A stretch of DNA of 64,000 nt from Streptomyces sp. NBC_00536. Its GTDB lineage: Bacteria > Actinomycetota > Actinomycetes > Streptomycetales > Streptomycetaceae. The DNA lies in the NCBI RefSeq assembly GCF_036346295.1, contig NZ_CP107819.1:3658001-3722000 (forward strand). The letters run 5' to 3'. Under the pieces are notes generated by a model. That model did not search any database, was not told the DNA's origin, and saw only the letters and a program-made list of their open reading frames with translations. Made by a program: the position numbers and the translations under genes. How positions within the stretch are numbered: position 1 is the stretch's first letter; the number at the start of each line of letters is the position of its first letter. Below, one piece after another: positions 14,985-23,998 of this stretch.

Positions 14985-15454
14985 GCGAGGCTTCTCCGGA
15001 ACTCTTCGAGGTCGCTCAGGAGCGCGGCCGAGACCAGCCGCCCCAGGTCCAGCGACTGCGGCCCCTGGCCGTCGTGGCCCTCGGGCGGGGTGACCTCGGC
15101 GCTCACCGCCCAGCTGTCGCCGTCGGCGGGACGGGCGTCCAGGCGCAGCACCGAACCGGCCTCCAGGGTGAAGGCCTCGCTGCCCGCCAGCCCGGCGGCC
15201 AGCTGCCCGGCGAAGTCGTCGGCCTCGATGTCGCGCAGGCCGGGCAGCTCGAAGCCGTCGCCCTCGCCGTTCGCGTCCTCGCTCATCAGGGCCCAGATGG
15301 TGCCCGGGCCCACGAACTCCTCCGGGGTGACGCCCGCCGCGGCGGCGGCCTCGCGGATGTCCGGGTCGGCCGGGTCCAGTTCGGGGCGCACGAGGGCGAC
15401 GTACGCCGTGTCGTCACCGATGAAGAGGGCGGGGCCCCCAGCGGTCTGGCTCAC
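14981..15454 (-). CDS. Uncharacterised protein inside the menaquinone operon
   Basis: A 157-residue protein overlapping both neighbours by 4 bases (GTGA with the UbiD gene upstream, ATGA with the UbiA gene downstream). It begins VSQTAGGPALFIGDDTAYVA and is acidic, with repeated short hydrophobic segments. There is no clear membrane helix or catalytic motif. It is a typical conserved hypothetical between ubiD and ubiA in streptomycetes. Tight overlap implies a linked role in quinone synthesis. Confidence 0.75.
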   Translation of the reverse strand: MSQTAGGPALFIGDDTAYVALVRPELDPADPDIREAAAAAGVTPEEFVGPGTIWALMSEDANGEGDGFELPGLRDIEADDFAGQLAAGLAGSEAFTLEAGSVLRLDARPADGDSWAVSAEVTPPEGHDGQGPQSLDLGRLVSAALLSDLEEFRRSLA

Positions 15455-16908
15455 AGGCCGTACTCCTTCCAGCGGCGGTCGACGAGGGCGGCGGTCGCGG
15501 GGTCGGACTCGACCATGTCGGGCCAGCCGCCGTCCCGCGTGTAGCCCTCTTCGGGGAGTTTCTTGGTGGCGTCGATGCCCGCCTTGCCGCCCCAGAACTG
15601 CTGGTAGGAGGCGTGGTCCAGGTGGTCCACCGGGCCTTCGACGATGGTGAGGTCGCGCGCGTAGTCCGTGTTGCCCAGCGCCCGCCAGGACACCTCGTGC
15701 AGGTCGTGCACATCGCAGTCGGCGTCCACCACGATGATCAGCTTGGTCAGCGACATCATGTGCGCGCCCCAGATCGCGTGCATGACCTTCTGCGCGTGCT
15801 TGGGGTACTTCTTGTCGATCGAGACGATCGCGCAGTTGTGGAAGCCGCCCGACTCCGGCAGGTGGTAGTCCACGATGTCCGGGACGATGATCTTGAGCAG
15901 CGGCAGGAAGAAACGCTCCGTCGCGCGGCCCAGCGGCCCGTCCTCGGTCGGCGGGCGGCCGACCACGATCGACTGGATCAGCGGACGCTTGCGCATCGTC
16001 ACGCAGTCGATCGTCAGGGCCGGGAAGGGCTCCTGCGGGGTGTAGAAACCGGTGTGGTCGCCGAAGGGGCCCTCGGGGAGCATCTCCCCCGGCTCCAGCC
16101 AGCCCTCGATGACGACCTCGGCATTGGCCGGGACCTGGAGCGGGACGGTCTTGCAGTCCACCATCTCGATCCGCTTGCCCGCGACGAACCCGGCGAAGAG
16201 GTACTCGTCGATGTCGCCCGGCAGCGGCGCGGTGGACGCGTACGTCACGGCCGGGGGGCAGCCGAAGGCGATCGCGACCGGCAGCCGCTCGCCCTTCTTG
16301 GCGGCGACGGCGTAGTGGTTGCGGCTGTCCTTGTGGATCTGCCAGTGCATGCCGATGGTGCGCTTGTCGTGGCGCTGGAGGCGGTAGAGACCCAGGTTGC
16401 GCACGCCGGTCTCGGGGTGCTTGGTGTGGGTCAGCCCCAGGTTGAAGAAGGAGCCGCCGTCCTTGGGCCAGGTGAAGAGGGCCGGCAGTTGGTCCAGGTC
16501 CACGTCGTCCCCGGTGAGGACGACCTCCTGGACGGGCGCGGACTCGCCCTTCACCTTCTTCGGCGGCACGTGCACCATCGAGCCGAGCTTGCCGAAGGCC
16601 TCGCGGACGCCGATGAAACCCTGCGGCAGCTCGGGCTTGAGCAGGCCGCCGATCTTGTCGCTGATCTCGGCGTAGGACTTCAGGCCCAGCGCCTTGAGCA
16701 GGCGGCGGTCGGTGCCGAAGACGTTCATGGCCAGCGGCATCGCCGAGCCCTTGACGTTCTCGAAGAGCAGCGCGGGCCCGCCCGCCTTGTTCACTCTGTC
16801 GACGATCTCCCCGACCTCCAGGTACGGGTCCACTTCGGCCTTGATGCGCTTGAGGTCGCCCTCCCGCTCCAGAGCCCGGAGCAGCGAGCGGAGATCGTCG
16901 TAAGCCAT
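15451..16908 (-). CDS. Menaquinone biosynthesis decarboxylase, UbiD family
   Basis: A 485-residue UbiD-type decarboxylase that uses prenyl-FMN, with the partner UbiX gene nearby. Recognisable family blocks are GGPALLFENVKG, PPAVTYASTAPLPG, EGPFGDHTGFYTPQEPFPAL (metal/cofactor site with Glu and His), and LPESGGFHNCAIVSIDKKYP. It is expected to decarboxylate the prenylated naphthoate intermediate. The ATG is at 16908. The gene heads a tightly overlapping operon (15451, 14981, 14061). Confidence 0.9.
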   Translation of the reverse strand: MAYDDLRSLLRALEREGDLKRIKAEVDPYLEVGEIVDRVNKAGGPALLFENVKGSAMPLAMNVFGTDRRLLKALGLKSYAEISDKIGGLLKPELPQGFIGVREAFGKLGSMVHVPPKKVKGESAPVQEVVLTGDDVDLDQLPALFTWPKDGGSFFNLGLTHTKHPETGVRNLGLYRLQRHDKRTIGMHWQIHKDSRNHYAVAAKKGERLPVAIAFGCPPAVTYASTAPLPGDIDEYLFAGFVAGKRIEMVDCKTVPLQVPANAEVVIEGWLEPGEMLPEGPFGDHTGFYTPQEPFPALTIDCVTMRKRPLIQSIVVGRPPTEDGPLGRATERFFLPLLKIIVPDIVDYHLPESGGFHNCAIVSIDKKYPKHAQKVMHAIWGAHMMSLTKLIIVVDADCDVHDLHEVSWRALGNTDYARDLTIVEGPVDHLDHASYQQFWGGKAGIDATKKLPEEGYTRDGGWPDMVESDPATAALVDRRWKEYGL

Positions 16909-16994
16909 GCGACCCAGTATCGGCCACGGACTACCCTGGGAGAGTCACCGGGGCCCGAGCGGCCCCGCCACCGTCTTGGGGGTCTGGCTCTCAC

Positions 16995-17336
16995 GTGCTG
17001 CGCTATCTGCCGTTCCTGCTGATCATCGCGCTGACCATCTACGCCTTCATCGACTGCCTGAACACGCCCGAGGAAGAGGTCAAGCACCTCCCGAAGGTGG
17101 TGTGGGTGATCATCATCCTGCTGTTCTCGATCGTCGGCCCCGTCGTGTGGCTGTTCGCCGGGAAGAAGCGCGTCGAGGCCGGTGGTTTCGGCGGCGGCGG
17201 CCGCGCGCGGCGCGCGCAGTGGGTCGCGCCGGACGACAACCCCGAGTTCCTGAAGTCCCTGCGGGACGAGACGGACAGGGACAAGGACAAGGACCGGGAC
17301 CGCAAGAAGGACGGCGACCCCGACAACAAGGGGTAG
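16995..17336 (+). CDS. PLDc N-terminal-type membrane protein
   Basis: A 113-residue protein with two membrane helices (YLPFLLIIALTIYAFIDCL and VVWVIIILLFSIVGPVVWLF). This matches the small PLD-nuclease N-terminal (PLDc_N) family. A charged, Asp/Lys/Arg-repetitive cytoplasmic tail (DRDKDKDRDRKKDGD) follows. The start is GTG at 16995. It is divergent from ubiD. Function is unknown. Confidence 0.75.
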   Translation: MLRYLPFLLIIALTIYAFIDCLNTPEEEVKHLPKVVWVIIILLFSIVGPVVWLFAGKKRVEAGGFGGGGRARRAQWVAPDDNPEFLKSLRDETDRDKDKDRDRKKDGDPDNKG

Positions 17337-17370
17337 CCGTCCTTCAGCCGGTGTGCGGCTCGGCGGGGGT

Positions 17371-17398
17371 GTCGCTCACACCCCGTCGCTCACACCCC
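17371..17398. repeat. 14-bp tandem duplication at the ccsB stop
   Basis: GTCGCTCACACCCC occurs twice in a row (17371-17384, 17385-17398). The second copy contains the ccsB stop codon. Confidence 0.85.
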
Positions 17399-18478
17399 GC
17401 CGTACGAGTGCTTGCCGTTGAGCAGGATGTTCACGCCGTAGTAGTTCCAGATCCAGCACGCGAAGGCGAAGAGCGCCAGGTAGGCGGCCTTGCGGCCCTT
17501 CCAGCCGGCCGTGGCGCGCGCGTGCAGGTAGCAGGCGTAGGCGACCCAGGTGATGAAGGACCAGACCTCCTTGGGGTCCCAGCCCCAGTACCGGCCCCAG
17601 GCGTCGTTCGCCCAGATCGCGCCCGCGATGATCGTGAAGGTCCACAGCGGGAAGACCGCCGCGTTGATCCGGTACGAGAACTTGTCGAGCGAGGCCGCCG
17701 AGGGCAGCCGCTCCAGCACCGAGGCGCGGAAGGTGCCCGGCTTGGCGCCCTGGGCGAGCTGGCTCTCGTAGCCGTCGCGGAACAGGTAGAGGACCGTACC
17801 GGCCGCGCCGATGTAGAAGACCGCGCCGCAGATGATCGCGGTGGAGACGTGGATCCACAGCCAGTACGAGTGCAGGGCCGGGACCAGCGCCGCGCTGTCG
17901 GTGTAGAGCCAGGTCGTGGCCACGCCCAGGTCCAGCAGGACGGTAGTGACCAGGAGCAGGCCCAGCCAGCGGACGTTCTTGCCCAGCACCAGCAGCAGCA
18001 GGTACGCGCCGGCGGCCACCGTGGAGAAGGTGATCGAGAACTCGTACATGTTGCCCCAGGGCGCCCGCTGCACCGACAGGGCGCGGCTGACCACGCCGCC
18101 CGCCGCGAGCAGGAAGCCGAGGAAGGTCAGCGAGATCGCGATCCGGCCGTACAGGTCGCCCTGGACCGTGCCGCCCGCCGCGCCCGGACCGTCCGGCACG
18201 TCCCGGGTGCCGGTGGCGGAGCGGGTGACGACCTGCGGCTTGTCGAGCACCGCGGTGCCCCCCGCCTTGGTGCGGACCTGGACGGCGGGGGCCTTGGCGG
18301 CGCCCGCGCCCGCCGTCAGCGCGTTGGCCGTACGGGCCACCTTGCTGCGGCTGCCGAAGACCCATTCGGCGATGTGGGCGAAGAAGGCGAGGGTGTAGAC
18401 CGCCATCGACGAATAGATCAGCACGTTGCTGGCGTGGGCCAGGCTCGTGTTGGTCGCGGCTGCTGCGAGCAGCGTCAT
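17390..18478 (-). CDS. ccsB: Cytochrome c biogenesis protein CcsB/ResC (CcsA-type)
   Basis: A 362-residue membrane protein of the System II cytochrome c maturation machinery, which carries haem to the outside for attachment. The hallmark WWD-type motif is visible as WGRYWGWDPKEVWSFITW near residue 300. The protein has about eight membrane helices, and a soluble insert (residues 45-90) with a Gly/Pro-rich linker. Its ATG overlaps the resB stop (ATGA). It works with ResB in one complex. Confidence 0.92.
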   Translation of the reverse strand: MTLLAAAATNTSLAHASNVLIYSSMAVYTLAFFAHIAEWVFGSRSKVARTANALTAGAGAAKAPAVQVRTKAGGTAVLDKPQVVTRSATGTRDVPDGPGAAGGTVQGDLYGRIAISLTFLGFLLAAGGVVSRALSVQRAPWGNMYEFSITFSTVAAGAYLLLLVLGKNVRWLGLLLVTTVLLDLGVATTWLYTDSAALVPALHSYWLWIHVSTAIICGAVFYIGAAGTVLYLFRDGYESQLAQGAKPGTFRASVLERLPSAASLDKFSYRINAAVFPLWTFTIIAGAIWANDAWGRYWGWDPKEVWSFITWVAYACYLHARATAGWKGRKAAYLALFAFACWIWNYYGVNILLNGKHSYGGV

Positions 18479-20304
18479 CCGCGTTCTCCTTCAACGGTTG
18501 CTTCGACAGGGTTGTTGCCGGGTGCAGGGGCGGACTCGGGCGCGGACTCGGACTCGGACTCGGGCTCGGGATCGGGCTCGGGATCGGGCTCGGGCGCGGT
18601 CGGCGCCCGCTCGTTCAGCCGGGCGGCCAGGTCCGCGAGTTCCTCGGGGAGCTTGGCGGACTCGCTGCGGCCGAGTCCCGCCATCTCGACGACGGTCACG
18701 CCGTCCGCGCCGGTCACCGCCCGGACCCAGACCCGGCGGCGCTGGATGAACAGCGAGGCGGCGAGGCCCAGGATGGCCGCGATCGCGCCCGCCAGCGCGT
18801 AGCCGGTGCCGGGCTCCTGGGAGATCTGGAAGGTGGCCCAGCGCTCGATGCCCTCGAACTTCACGGTGCCCGCGCCGTCCGGGAGCGTCATCGTGTCGCC
18901 GGGGATCATCAGCTCGGCGAACGGTTCGCCGTTCTCCTTCTTGAACTGCTGCAGCTTGGCGGTGTCCAGCTGGTACACGTTCTGCGGCAGCCCCGAGTCC
19001 ACGCCCAGGCTGCCGTGCCAGGCGTTGAGCGCCAGGACCGGGAAGTCGGGGGCGGGGAACTGGGAGAGCATGGTGCCCTTGCCCTTGCCCGCGAAGGTCG
19101 GCACGAACCGGGCGTTGAAGCCCAGCTGCTCCTTCTTGCCGTTCTTGTCCTGGTAGCCGTCGGTGACCTTGACGGCTCCGGCGGAGGTCAGGTTCGCGTC
19201 CTGCGGCAGCATCGGCACGGCGTCCTTGAAGACCACCTTGCCGGAGGGGTCGGTCACCGAGATGACGGGCGCGTAGCCGTGGCCCAGCAGGTAGACCTTG
19301 GAGCCCTCGACGTCGAGCGGCTTGTTGACCTCGATCTCGGTCTTCGTCGGGGTGCCGTGCGCGCCCTTGCTGTAGGTGACGTACGCCTTGAACTCGCGCG
19401 GGGTGCCCTTCTGCGGGCCGGTCTTCTCGTACTCCGCGTCGAACTGGTCCAGGGTGAAGCTGAAGGGCGGCAGGTCGTCCGAGCTGAAGAGGCTGCCGGA
19501 CTTGAAGTCGTCGTACTGGGTGAGCGTGTTCGAGAAGCCCTTGCCGCGCAGGACGAGCTTGCCGCCCTCGGACTTGAGCAGCTGGCCGGTGGCGAAGGCC
19601 ACCAGCATCACGATCAGCGCGAGGTGGAACATCAGGTTCCCGGCCTCGCGCAGATAGCCCTTCTCGGCGGCGACCGCACTCCCCGAGGGGTCCGCGTCGG
19701 TACGGAAGCGGCGCCCGCCGAGCACCTCCTTCGCGTACGAGAGCACCTCGTCCGGAGCCGCCCCGGTGCGCCAGGTCGTGTAGGCGGGCAGCCGGTCCAG
19801 GCGCCGGGGGGCACCCGGCGGGCGGCCGCGGAGCTGGCCGACGAACTGCCAGGTGCGCGGGACGATGCAGCCGATCAGCGACACGAAGAGCAGGATGTAG
19901 ATCGCGGAGAACCACACCGAGCTGTAGACGTCGAAGAGCTGGAGCTTCTCGGCGACCGGCACCCAGAACTCGTGCTTGCCCTTCCAGATCGACACCTTCA
20001 TCGGGTCGACCCGGTTCTGCGGGATCAGCGAGCCGGGGATCGAGCCGAGGGACAGCAGGAAGAGCAGGATCAGCGCCACCCGCATGGAGGTGAGCTGCCG
20101 CCAGAACCAGCGGATCCAGCCGAGCACGCCGATGCCGACGGCGGGGCCGCCGGCCGGCGGGTCCTCCAGCGGGGCGGTGGACAGCTGGGCCGCGGCGGCG
20201 GCGTCGGTGGCGGCCGCTGCGGCCTCGGTGGCGGCCGCTGCGGTGGCGGCCGCGGAGGCCTCGGGGTCCGACGCCACGGTGGGCGCCTTGTCGCTCGTAC
20301 TCAT
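18475..20304 (-). CDS. resB: Cytochrome c biogenesis protein ResB
   Basis: A 609-residue ResB/Ccs1 family protein that partners CcsB in System II. The N-terminus is Ala-rich (about residues 10-45, low complexity). Membrane helices include MRVALILLFLLSLGSIPGSL and FSAIYILLFVSLIGCIVP, with another near residue 225 (LMFHLALIVMLVAFATGQLL). A large extracytoplasmic domain precedes a final helix (LAGAIAAILGLAASLFI). The acidic C-terminus has DPEPE repeats. A 13-base gap separates it from ccdA. Confidence 0.92.
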   Translation of the reverse strand: MSTSDKAPTVASDPEASAAATAAAATEAAAAATDAAAAAQLSTAPLEDPPAGGPAVGIGVLGWIRWFWRQLTSMRVALILLFLLSLGSIPGSLIPQNRVDPMKVSIWKGKHEFWVPVAEKLQLFDVYSSVWFSAIYILLFVSLIGCIVPRTWQFVGQLRGRPPGAPRRLDRLPAYTTWRTGAAPDEVLSYAKEVLGGRRFRTDADPSGSAVAAEKGYLREAGNLMFHLALIVMLVAFATGQLLKSEGGKLVLRGKGFSNTLTQYDDFKSGSLFSSDDLPPFSFTLDQFDAEYEKTGPQKGTPREFKAYVTYSKGAHGTPTKTEIEVNKPLDVEGSKVYLLGHGYAPVISVTDPSGKVVFKDAVPMLPQDANLTSAGAVKVTDGYQDKNGKKEQLGFNARFVPTFAGKGKGTMLSQFPAPDFPVLALNAWHGSLGVDSGLPQNVYQLDTAKLQQFKKENGEPFAELMIPGDTMTLPDGAGTVKFEGIERWATFQISQEPGTGYALAGAIAAILGLAASLFIQRRRVWVRAVTGADGVTVVEMAGLGRSESAKLPEELADLAARLNERAPTAPEPDPEPDPEPESESESAPESAPAPGNNPVEATVEGERG

Positions 20305-20317
20305 GTGCTTTTAGTCC

Positions 20318-21055
20318 TCAGATCCCCACCGTGAAGCCCTGTGTCCAGCTCTGCATGTCGCTGACGATGGTGTCCCACCAACCTGTGACGAGCAGCAGAC
20401 CGGTCAGGATCAGCATGCCGCCGCCGATGCGCATCACCCACGCATAGTGCTTCTTCACCCAGCCGAACGCGCCGAGCGCCTTGCGGAAGGCGATCGCGGC
20501 GAGGATGAAGGGCAGGCCGAGGCCCAGACAGTACGCCGTGGTCAGCAGTGCGCCGCGCCCGGCGCTCGCCTCGTTCAGGGAGAGCGTGTTCACGGCGGCG
20601 AGGGTCGGGCCCATGCAGGGCGTCCAGCCGATGCCGAAGAGGACACCGAGGACGGGGGCGCCGATCAGGCCGCCGGTGGGCTTCTTGTGGAAGCGGAACT
20701 CCCGCATCGTCAGGCCCGGGATCAGCCCCATGAAGAACAGCCCCATGAGGATGACCACACCGCCCAGCACCCGCGAGATCACGGCCCGGTTGTCCTGGAG
20801 GACATCGCCGAAGTAGCCGAAGAGCGCGCCGGTGGAGACGAAGACGGCGGTGAAGCCGAGGATGAACAGGCTCGCGCCGGCCAGCATCCGCCCGCGCCGG
20901 GCCTCCGCCATGTCGGCGCCGGTGACGCCGGTGACGTAGGAGAGGTAGCCGGGGACGAGCGGCAGCACGCACGGGGAGAAGAAGGAGACGAGCCCGGCGA
21001 GTACGGCGATGGGCAGGGCGAGCAGCAGGGCTCCGCCGAGTACGGTCTCGTTCAC
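20318..21055 (-). CDS. ccdA: Thiol-disulfide transporter CcdA
   Basis: A 245-residue protein with six membrane helices that passes reducing equivalents to extracytoplasmic thioredoxins such as the adjacent TlpA-like protein. The two redox Cys residues lie in FFSPCVLPLVPGYLSY (about residue 27) and GIGWTPCMGPTL (about 145). The start is the GTG at 21055, five bases after the TlpA stop. Together with TlpA, ResB and CcsB it forms a complete cytochrome c maturation operon. Confidence 0.92.
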   Translation of the reverse strand: MNETVLGGALLLALPIAVLAGLVSFFSPCVLPLVPGYLSYVTGVTGADMAEARRGRMLAGASLFILGFTAVFVSTGALFGYFGDVLQDNRAVISRVLGGVVILMGLFFMGLIPGLTMREFRFHKKPTGGLIGAPVLGVLFGIGWTPCMGPTLAAVNTLSLNEASAGRGALLTTAYCLGLGLPFILAAIAFRKALGAFGWVKKHYAWVMRIGGGMLILTGLLLVTGWWDTIVSDMQSWTQGFTVGI

Positions 21056-21060
21056 GCCGG

Positions 21061-21705
21061 TCACTTCTCCGCGAGGAGCGGGTCGATCATCTTGCGCAAC
21101 TGCTCCTCGTTGACCGCGACCAGGGTGCGGGCGGCGATCTTGCCCTCCTTGTCGAGGACGATCGTGGAGGGGATCGACTGCGCGTTGAGCGTGCCCTTGG
21201 GGAAGCGGAGCATCAGCTTTCCGTCGGGGTCGTAGAGGCTCGGGTAGGTGATCCCGAAGTTCTCCTCGAAGGAGACCGCGTTCTGCTTGCTGTTGTCGCG
21301 GGTGTTGATCCCGACGAAGGCGATGTCCTTGCCCGCGTCGGCCAGCTCCTTGGAGACCTTGGCGAAATAGGGGGCCTCGGCGCGGCACGGCGGGCACCAG
21401 GAGCCCCACACGTTGAGGACGACGACCTTGCCCTTGAGGGTGGTCGTGTCGAGCGTCTTGCCGTCGACCGTCTCGCCGTCGAGCTTGGGGGCGTCGTCGC
21501 GCTTGCCCTTGGCGACGGTGGAGATGCCGCCCGGGCCCGTCACGTAGTTGCCGCCCCCGGAACCGGCGGACTTACTGCCGCCGGCCGAATCTCCGCAGGC
21601 GGTGAGGGTGAGGGCGCCCGCGACGGCCACCGCGGTCAGCAGGACGGCGCGACCGCTGGTCGAGCGGCGGCGACTACGACGGACACGCGCGCGGCTAAGG
21701 CTCAT
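21061..21705 (-). CDS. TlpA/ResA-like thioredoxin lipoprotein
   Basis: A 214-residue lipoprotein. The signal ends in the lipobox LTAC (Cys about residue 38). The thioredoxin active site is WCPPC within NVWGSWCPPCRAEAPYF. The C-terminal QSIPSTIVLDKEG holds the cis-Pro of the fold. In System II it reduces apocytochrome c haem-binding cysteines, with CcdA as electron donor. The ATG at 21705 is chosen because the signal peptide (RARVRRSRRRSTS then AVLLTAVAVAGA) follows directly. First gene of the ccs operon. Confidence 0.9.
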   Translation of the reverse strand: MSLSRARVRRSRRRSTSGRAVLLTAVAVAGALTLTACGDSAGGSKSAGSGGGNYVTGPGGISTVAKGKRDDAPKLDGETVDGKTLDTTTLKGKVVVLNVWGSWCPPCRAEAPYFAKVSKELADAGKDIAFVGINTRDNSKQNAVSFEENFGITYPSLYDPDGKLMLRFPKGTLNAQSIPSTIVLDKEGKIAARTLVAVNEEQLRKMIDPLLAEK

Positions 21706-21760
21706 GTGAAAAGTTTCGCATGGGCGAATTGTGGATCTTGCGCGCCCCCCGGCCGCCCGT

Positions 21761-21837
21761 CCGACAACCGGCCGACGACCGGCCGACAACCGGTCAGCCG
21801 CTGGTCAGGCGCTGGTCAGGCGCCGGTCAGGCCGTGG
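21761..21837. repeat. Seven 11-bp tandem repeats upstream of tlpA
   Basis: Three copies of CCGACRACCGG (21761-21793) are followed by four related TCAGSCGCTGG-like copies (21794-21837). The last one overlaps the stop of the deacetylase-like gene. The period is exactly 11 bases. Confidence 0.75.
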
Positions 21838-23110
21838 TGAGGAAGCCCTTCCAGCCACCGGTGGGCGGCTGACCGGGCGCCAGTCCGCGCAGCTTGGCCA
21901 GCACCTTGGGGTCCTGGACGTCCAGCCAGTCGGTGAACTGCCGGAACGATACGAGGCGTACGTCGCTTTTGTCCGCCATGGACTTGAGCGCTTCCTCGAC
22001 GGCGTCCATGTAGATCCCGCCGTTCCAGTCCTCGAAGTGGTTGCCGATGAAGAGCGGGGCGCGGTTGGTCTCGTAGGCCCGCCGGAAGCCGCCCTGGTAG
22101 GCGGCCGCGGCCTGGCTGCGCCAGCCCGGGTAGTTGGAGGGAACGCCGCGGGTGGTGTTCTTCGACTGGTTGGCGAGGATGTTGTAGTCCATCGACAGCA
22201 CCTCGAAGGAGTGCCCGGGGAAGGGCATGGACTGCAGCGGCAGGTCCCACACGCTCCCCTTCTTCTCCGGCCACTGCTGCAGGCCGCCGGGCGAGCTGGC
22301 GTCGTAGCGCCAGCCGAGCTTCTCGGCGGTGGGCAGCAGCTGGTCCTGGCCGAGCAGACACGGCGTACGGGCGCCGACCAGCTCCTTCGCGTAGTCGAAG
22401 GGCAGCGGTTCGAGGTCGGTGAAGCCGGTGTTGGTGCGCCAGTTGGTGACGAAGGACACGGCCTGGTCGATCTCGCTCTGCCAGTCCTGCGGGGTCCAGT
22501 TGCCGACCGAACCGGATCCGCCGCAGAAGTGCCCGTTGAAGTGGGTGCCGATCTCGTGACCGTCGAGCCACGCCTGGCGCACGCACTTCAGCGTGTTGCG
22601 GACGTTCTCGTCCTTGAGGTAGCCGATGTCCGAGGCGCCCACCGGGTTGTTCGGCGGCCGGTAGAGGTCCCGCTTCGACTCGGGGAGCAGGTAGATCCCG
22701 GAGAGGAAGAAGGTCATGCCCGCGTGGTGGTCCTTGGCGAGCTTGAGGAAGCGCGGGAAGAGGCCGTTGCCGATCTCGCCCGCGCCGTCCCAGCTGAAGA
22801 CGACGAACTGGGGCGGGGTCTCCCCGGGCTGGAGGGGCACCGGCTTCGCGGGCTGGTTCGGCTGCGGTCCGGTGTCGGCGGTGGAACCGTCACCGATGCG
22901 CCGGACCGGGTGCGCGGCGCCGCCGCTCGGGGCGGGCCCGGCCTTGCCGGATCCCGTCCCCATCCGGGCGTCACCGGAACCGGAACCGGGCCCTGAACCG
23001 GAACCGGACCCGGAACCGCCGCCGCATCCCGCGATGCCCATCGCGGCCACGGCGCCGAGTCCGGCCCCAAGCCCCAGACTGAGCGCGCCCCTTCGGCTGA
23101 CTTCACGCAT
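21827..23110 (-). CDS. Polysaccharide deacetylase-like lipoprotein, Tat-type signal
   Basis: A 427-residue exported protein. It starts MREVSRRGALSLGLGAGLGA, a twin-arginine signal with a lipobox IAGC, then a Gly/Ser-rich linker. The body resembles the NodB/polysaccharide-deacetylase fold (FVVFSWDGAGEIG, MTFFLSGIYLLP, GHEIGTHFNGHFCGG, PLFIGNHFEDWNGG). However, the canonical Asp-Asp pair is replaced by SWDGAG, so activity is uncertain. The ATG at 23110 has GAGGTGGG upstream. A palindrome at 23137-23161 probably controls it. Confidence 0.75.
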   Translation of the reverse strand: MREVSRRGALSLGLGAGLGAVAAMGIAGCGGGSGSGSGSGPGSGSGDARMGTGSGKAGPAPSGGAAHPVRRIGDGSTADTGPQPNQPAKPVPLQPGETPPQFVVFSWDGAGEIGNGLFPRFLKLAKDHHAGMTFFLSGIYLLPESKRDLYRPPNNPVGASDIGYLKDENVRNTLKCVRQAWLDGHEIGTHFNGHFCGGSGSVGNWTPQDWQSEIDQAVSFVTNWRTNTGFTDLEPLPFDYAKELVGARTPCLLGQDQLLPTAEKLGWRYDASSPGGLQQWPEKKGSVWDLPLQSMPFPGHSFEVLSMDYNILANQSKNTTRGVPSNYPGWRSQAAAAYQGGFRRAYETNRAPLFIGNHFEDWNGGIYMDAVEEALKSMADKSDVRLVSFRQFTDWLDVQDPKVLAKLRGLAPGQPPTGGWKGFLTTA

Positions 23111-23136
23111 GTCGCCCACCTCGCTCACCCCGCGCT

Positions 23137-23161
23137 GGAATGTCGTATAAACGGACATTCC
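23137..23161. promoter_or_regulatory. 8-9-8 inverted repeat upstream of the deacetylase-like gene
   Basis: GGAATGTC and GACATTCC are separated by 9 AT-rich bases containing TATA-like sequence, 27 bases upstream of the start. On the minus strand the centre reads CGTTTATAC. This could place the -10 box within the operator. Confidence 0.5.
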
Positions 23162-23317
23162 ATGCGCAGGGTGGTCGGTGGCGCGGTACCCGCGCGGCGA
23201 CTTGTATGAAATTAGGTCAAGTCATGGCGAATCTTGACGATCGAACGGCCGGTCGCCGAGGCATCGTCAGGTGTCGCCCGGAGACCGGATCAGGCGCCGC
23301 CCGGGGACCGGATCAGA

Positions 23318-23998
23318 TCAGGCGCCGAACGCCTTCGACGCGCCCTTCACCGGCTTCGCGCCCGCGAGCAGATGCGCCGGGACCAGGTCCCGGGCCGGCT
23401 CGCTGTAGCCCACCGACACGATCTTGTCGCCCTGGTACGTGAACGACGTGAGCGAAGCCAGCGTGCACTGCCGGCGCCGCGGGTCGTGCCACAGCCTGCG
23501 CTTCTCGGCGAAGCTGCGCACGATCCAGATCGGCAGCTGGTGGCTCACGCACACCGCCTCGTGACCGCGGGCCGCGTCGCGCGCCGCGTCCAGCGCGCCC
23601 ATCATCCGGACCACCTGCTCGACGTACGGCTCGCCCCAGGACGGCTGGAACGGGTTCGTCAGGTGCTTCCAGTTGGCGGGCTTGCGCAGCGCGCCGTCGC
23701 CGACGCCGAAGGTCTTGCCCTCGAAGACGTTGGCCGCCTCGATCAGCCGGTCGTCGGTCGCCAGGTCCAGGCTGTGCGCCTTGGCGATCGGCGCCGCCGT
23801 CTCCTGCGCGCGCTCCAGCGGGGAGGACACGACATGCGTGATGTCGCGGTTCTCCAGGTGCTCGGCGACCCGCTCGGCCATCTGCCGGCCCAGCTCGGAC
23901 AGGTGGTAGCCGGGGCGGCGCCCGTAGAGGACCCCGTCCGGGTTGTGCACCTCACCGTGGCGCATCAGGTGGACGACGGTGATGTCGCTGCTGCTCAT
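23318..23998 (-). CDS. Histidine phosphatase family protein (phosphoglycerate-mutase-like)
   Basis: A 226-residue protein with the catalytic motif LMRHGEVHN (RHG) at residue ~12 and the second His in [11 protein letters not shown] near 150. The RHG superfamily includes mutases and many phosphatases; this one most likely is a phosphatase of unknown substrate. Its ATG overlaps the hemL stop (ATGA), so it is cotranslated with hemL. Confidence 0.87.
   Translation of the reverse strand: MSSSDITVVHLMRHGEVHNPDGVLYGRRPGYHLSELGRQMAERVAEHLENRDITHVVSSPLERAQETAAPIAKAHSLDLATDDRLIEAANVFEGKTFGVGDGALRKPANWKHLTNPFQPSWGEPYVEQVVRMMGALDAARDAARGHEAVCVSHQLPIWIVRSFAEKRRLWHDPRRRQCTLASLTSFTYQGDKIVSVGYSEPARDLVPAHLLAGAKPVKGASKAFGA

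Noticed and set aside
14981..16927. A single 648-codon minus-strand frame covering the UbiD gene region
   Set aside because: Two genes are involved: UbiD (15451-16908) in another frame and the 157-residue gene (14981-15454). The upstream part of this frame is Arg/Gly-rich shadow.
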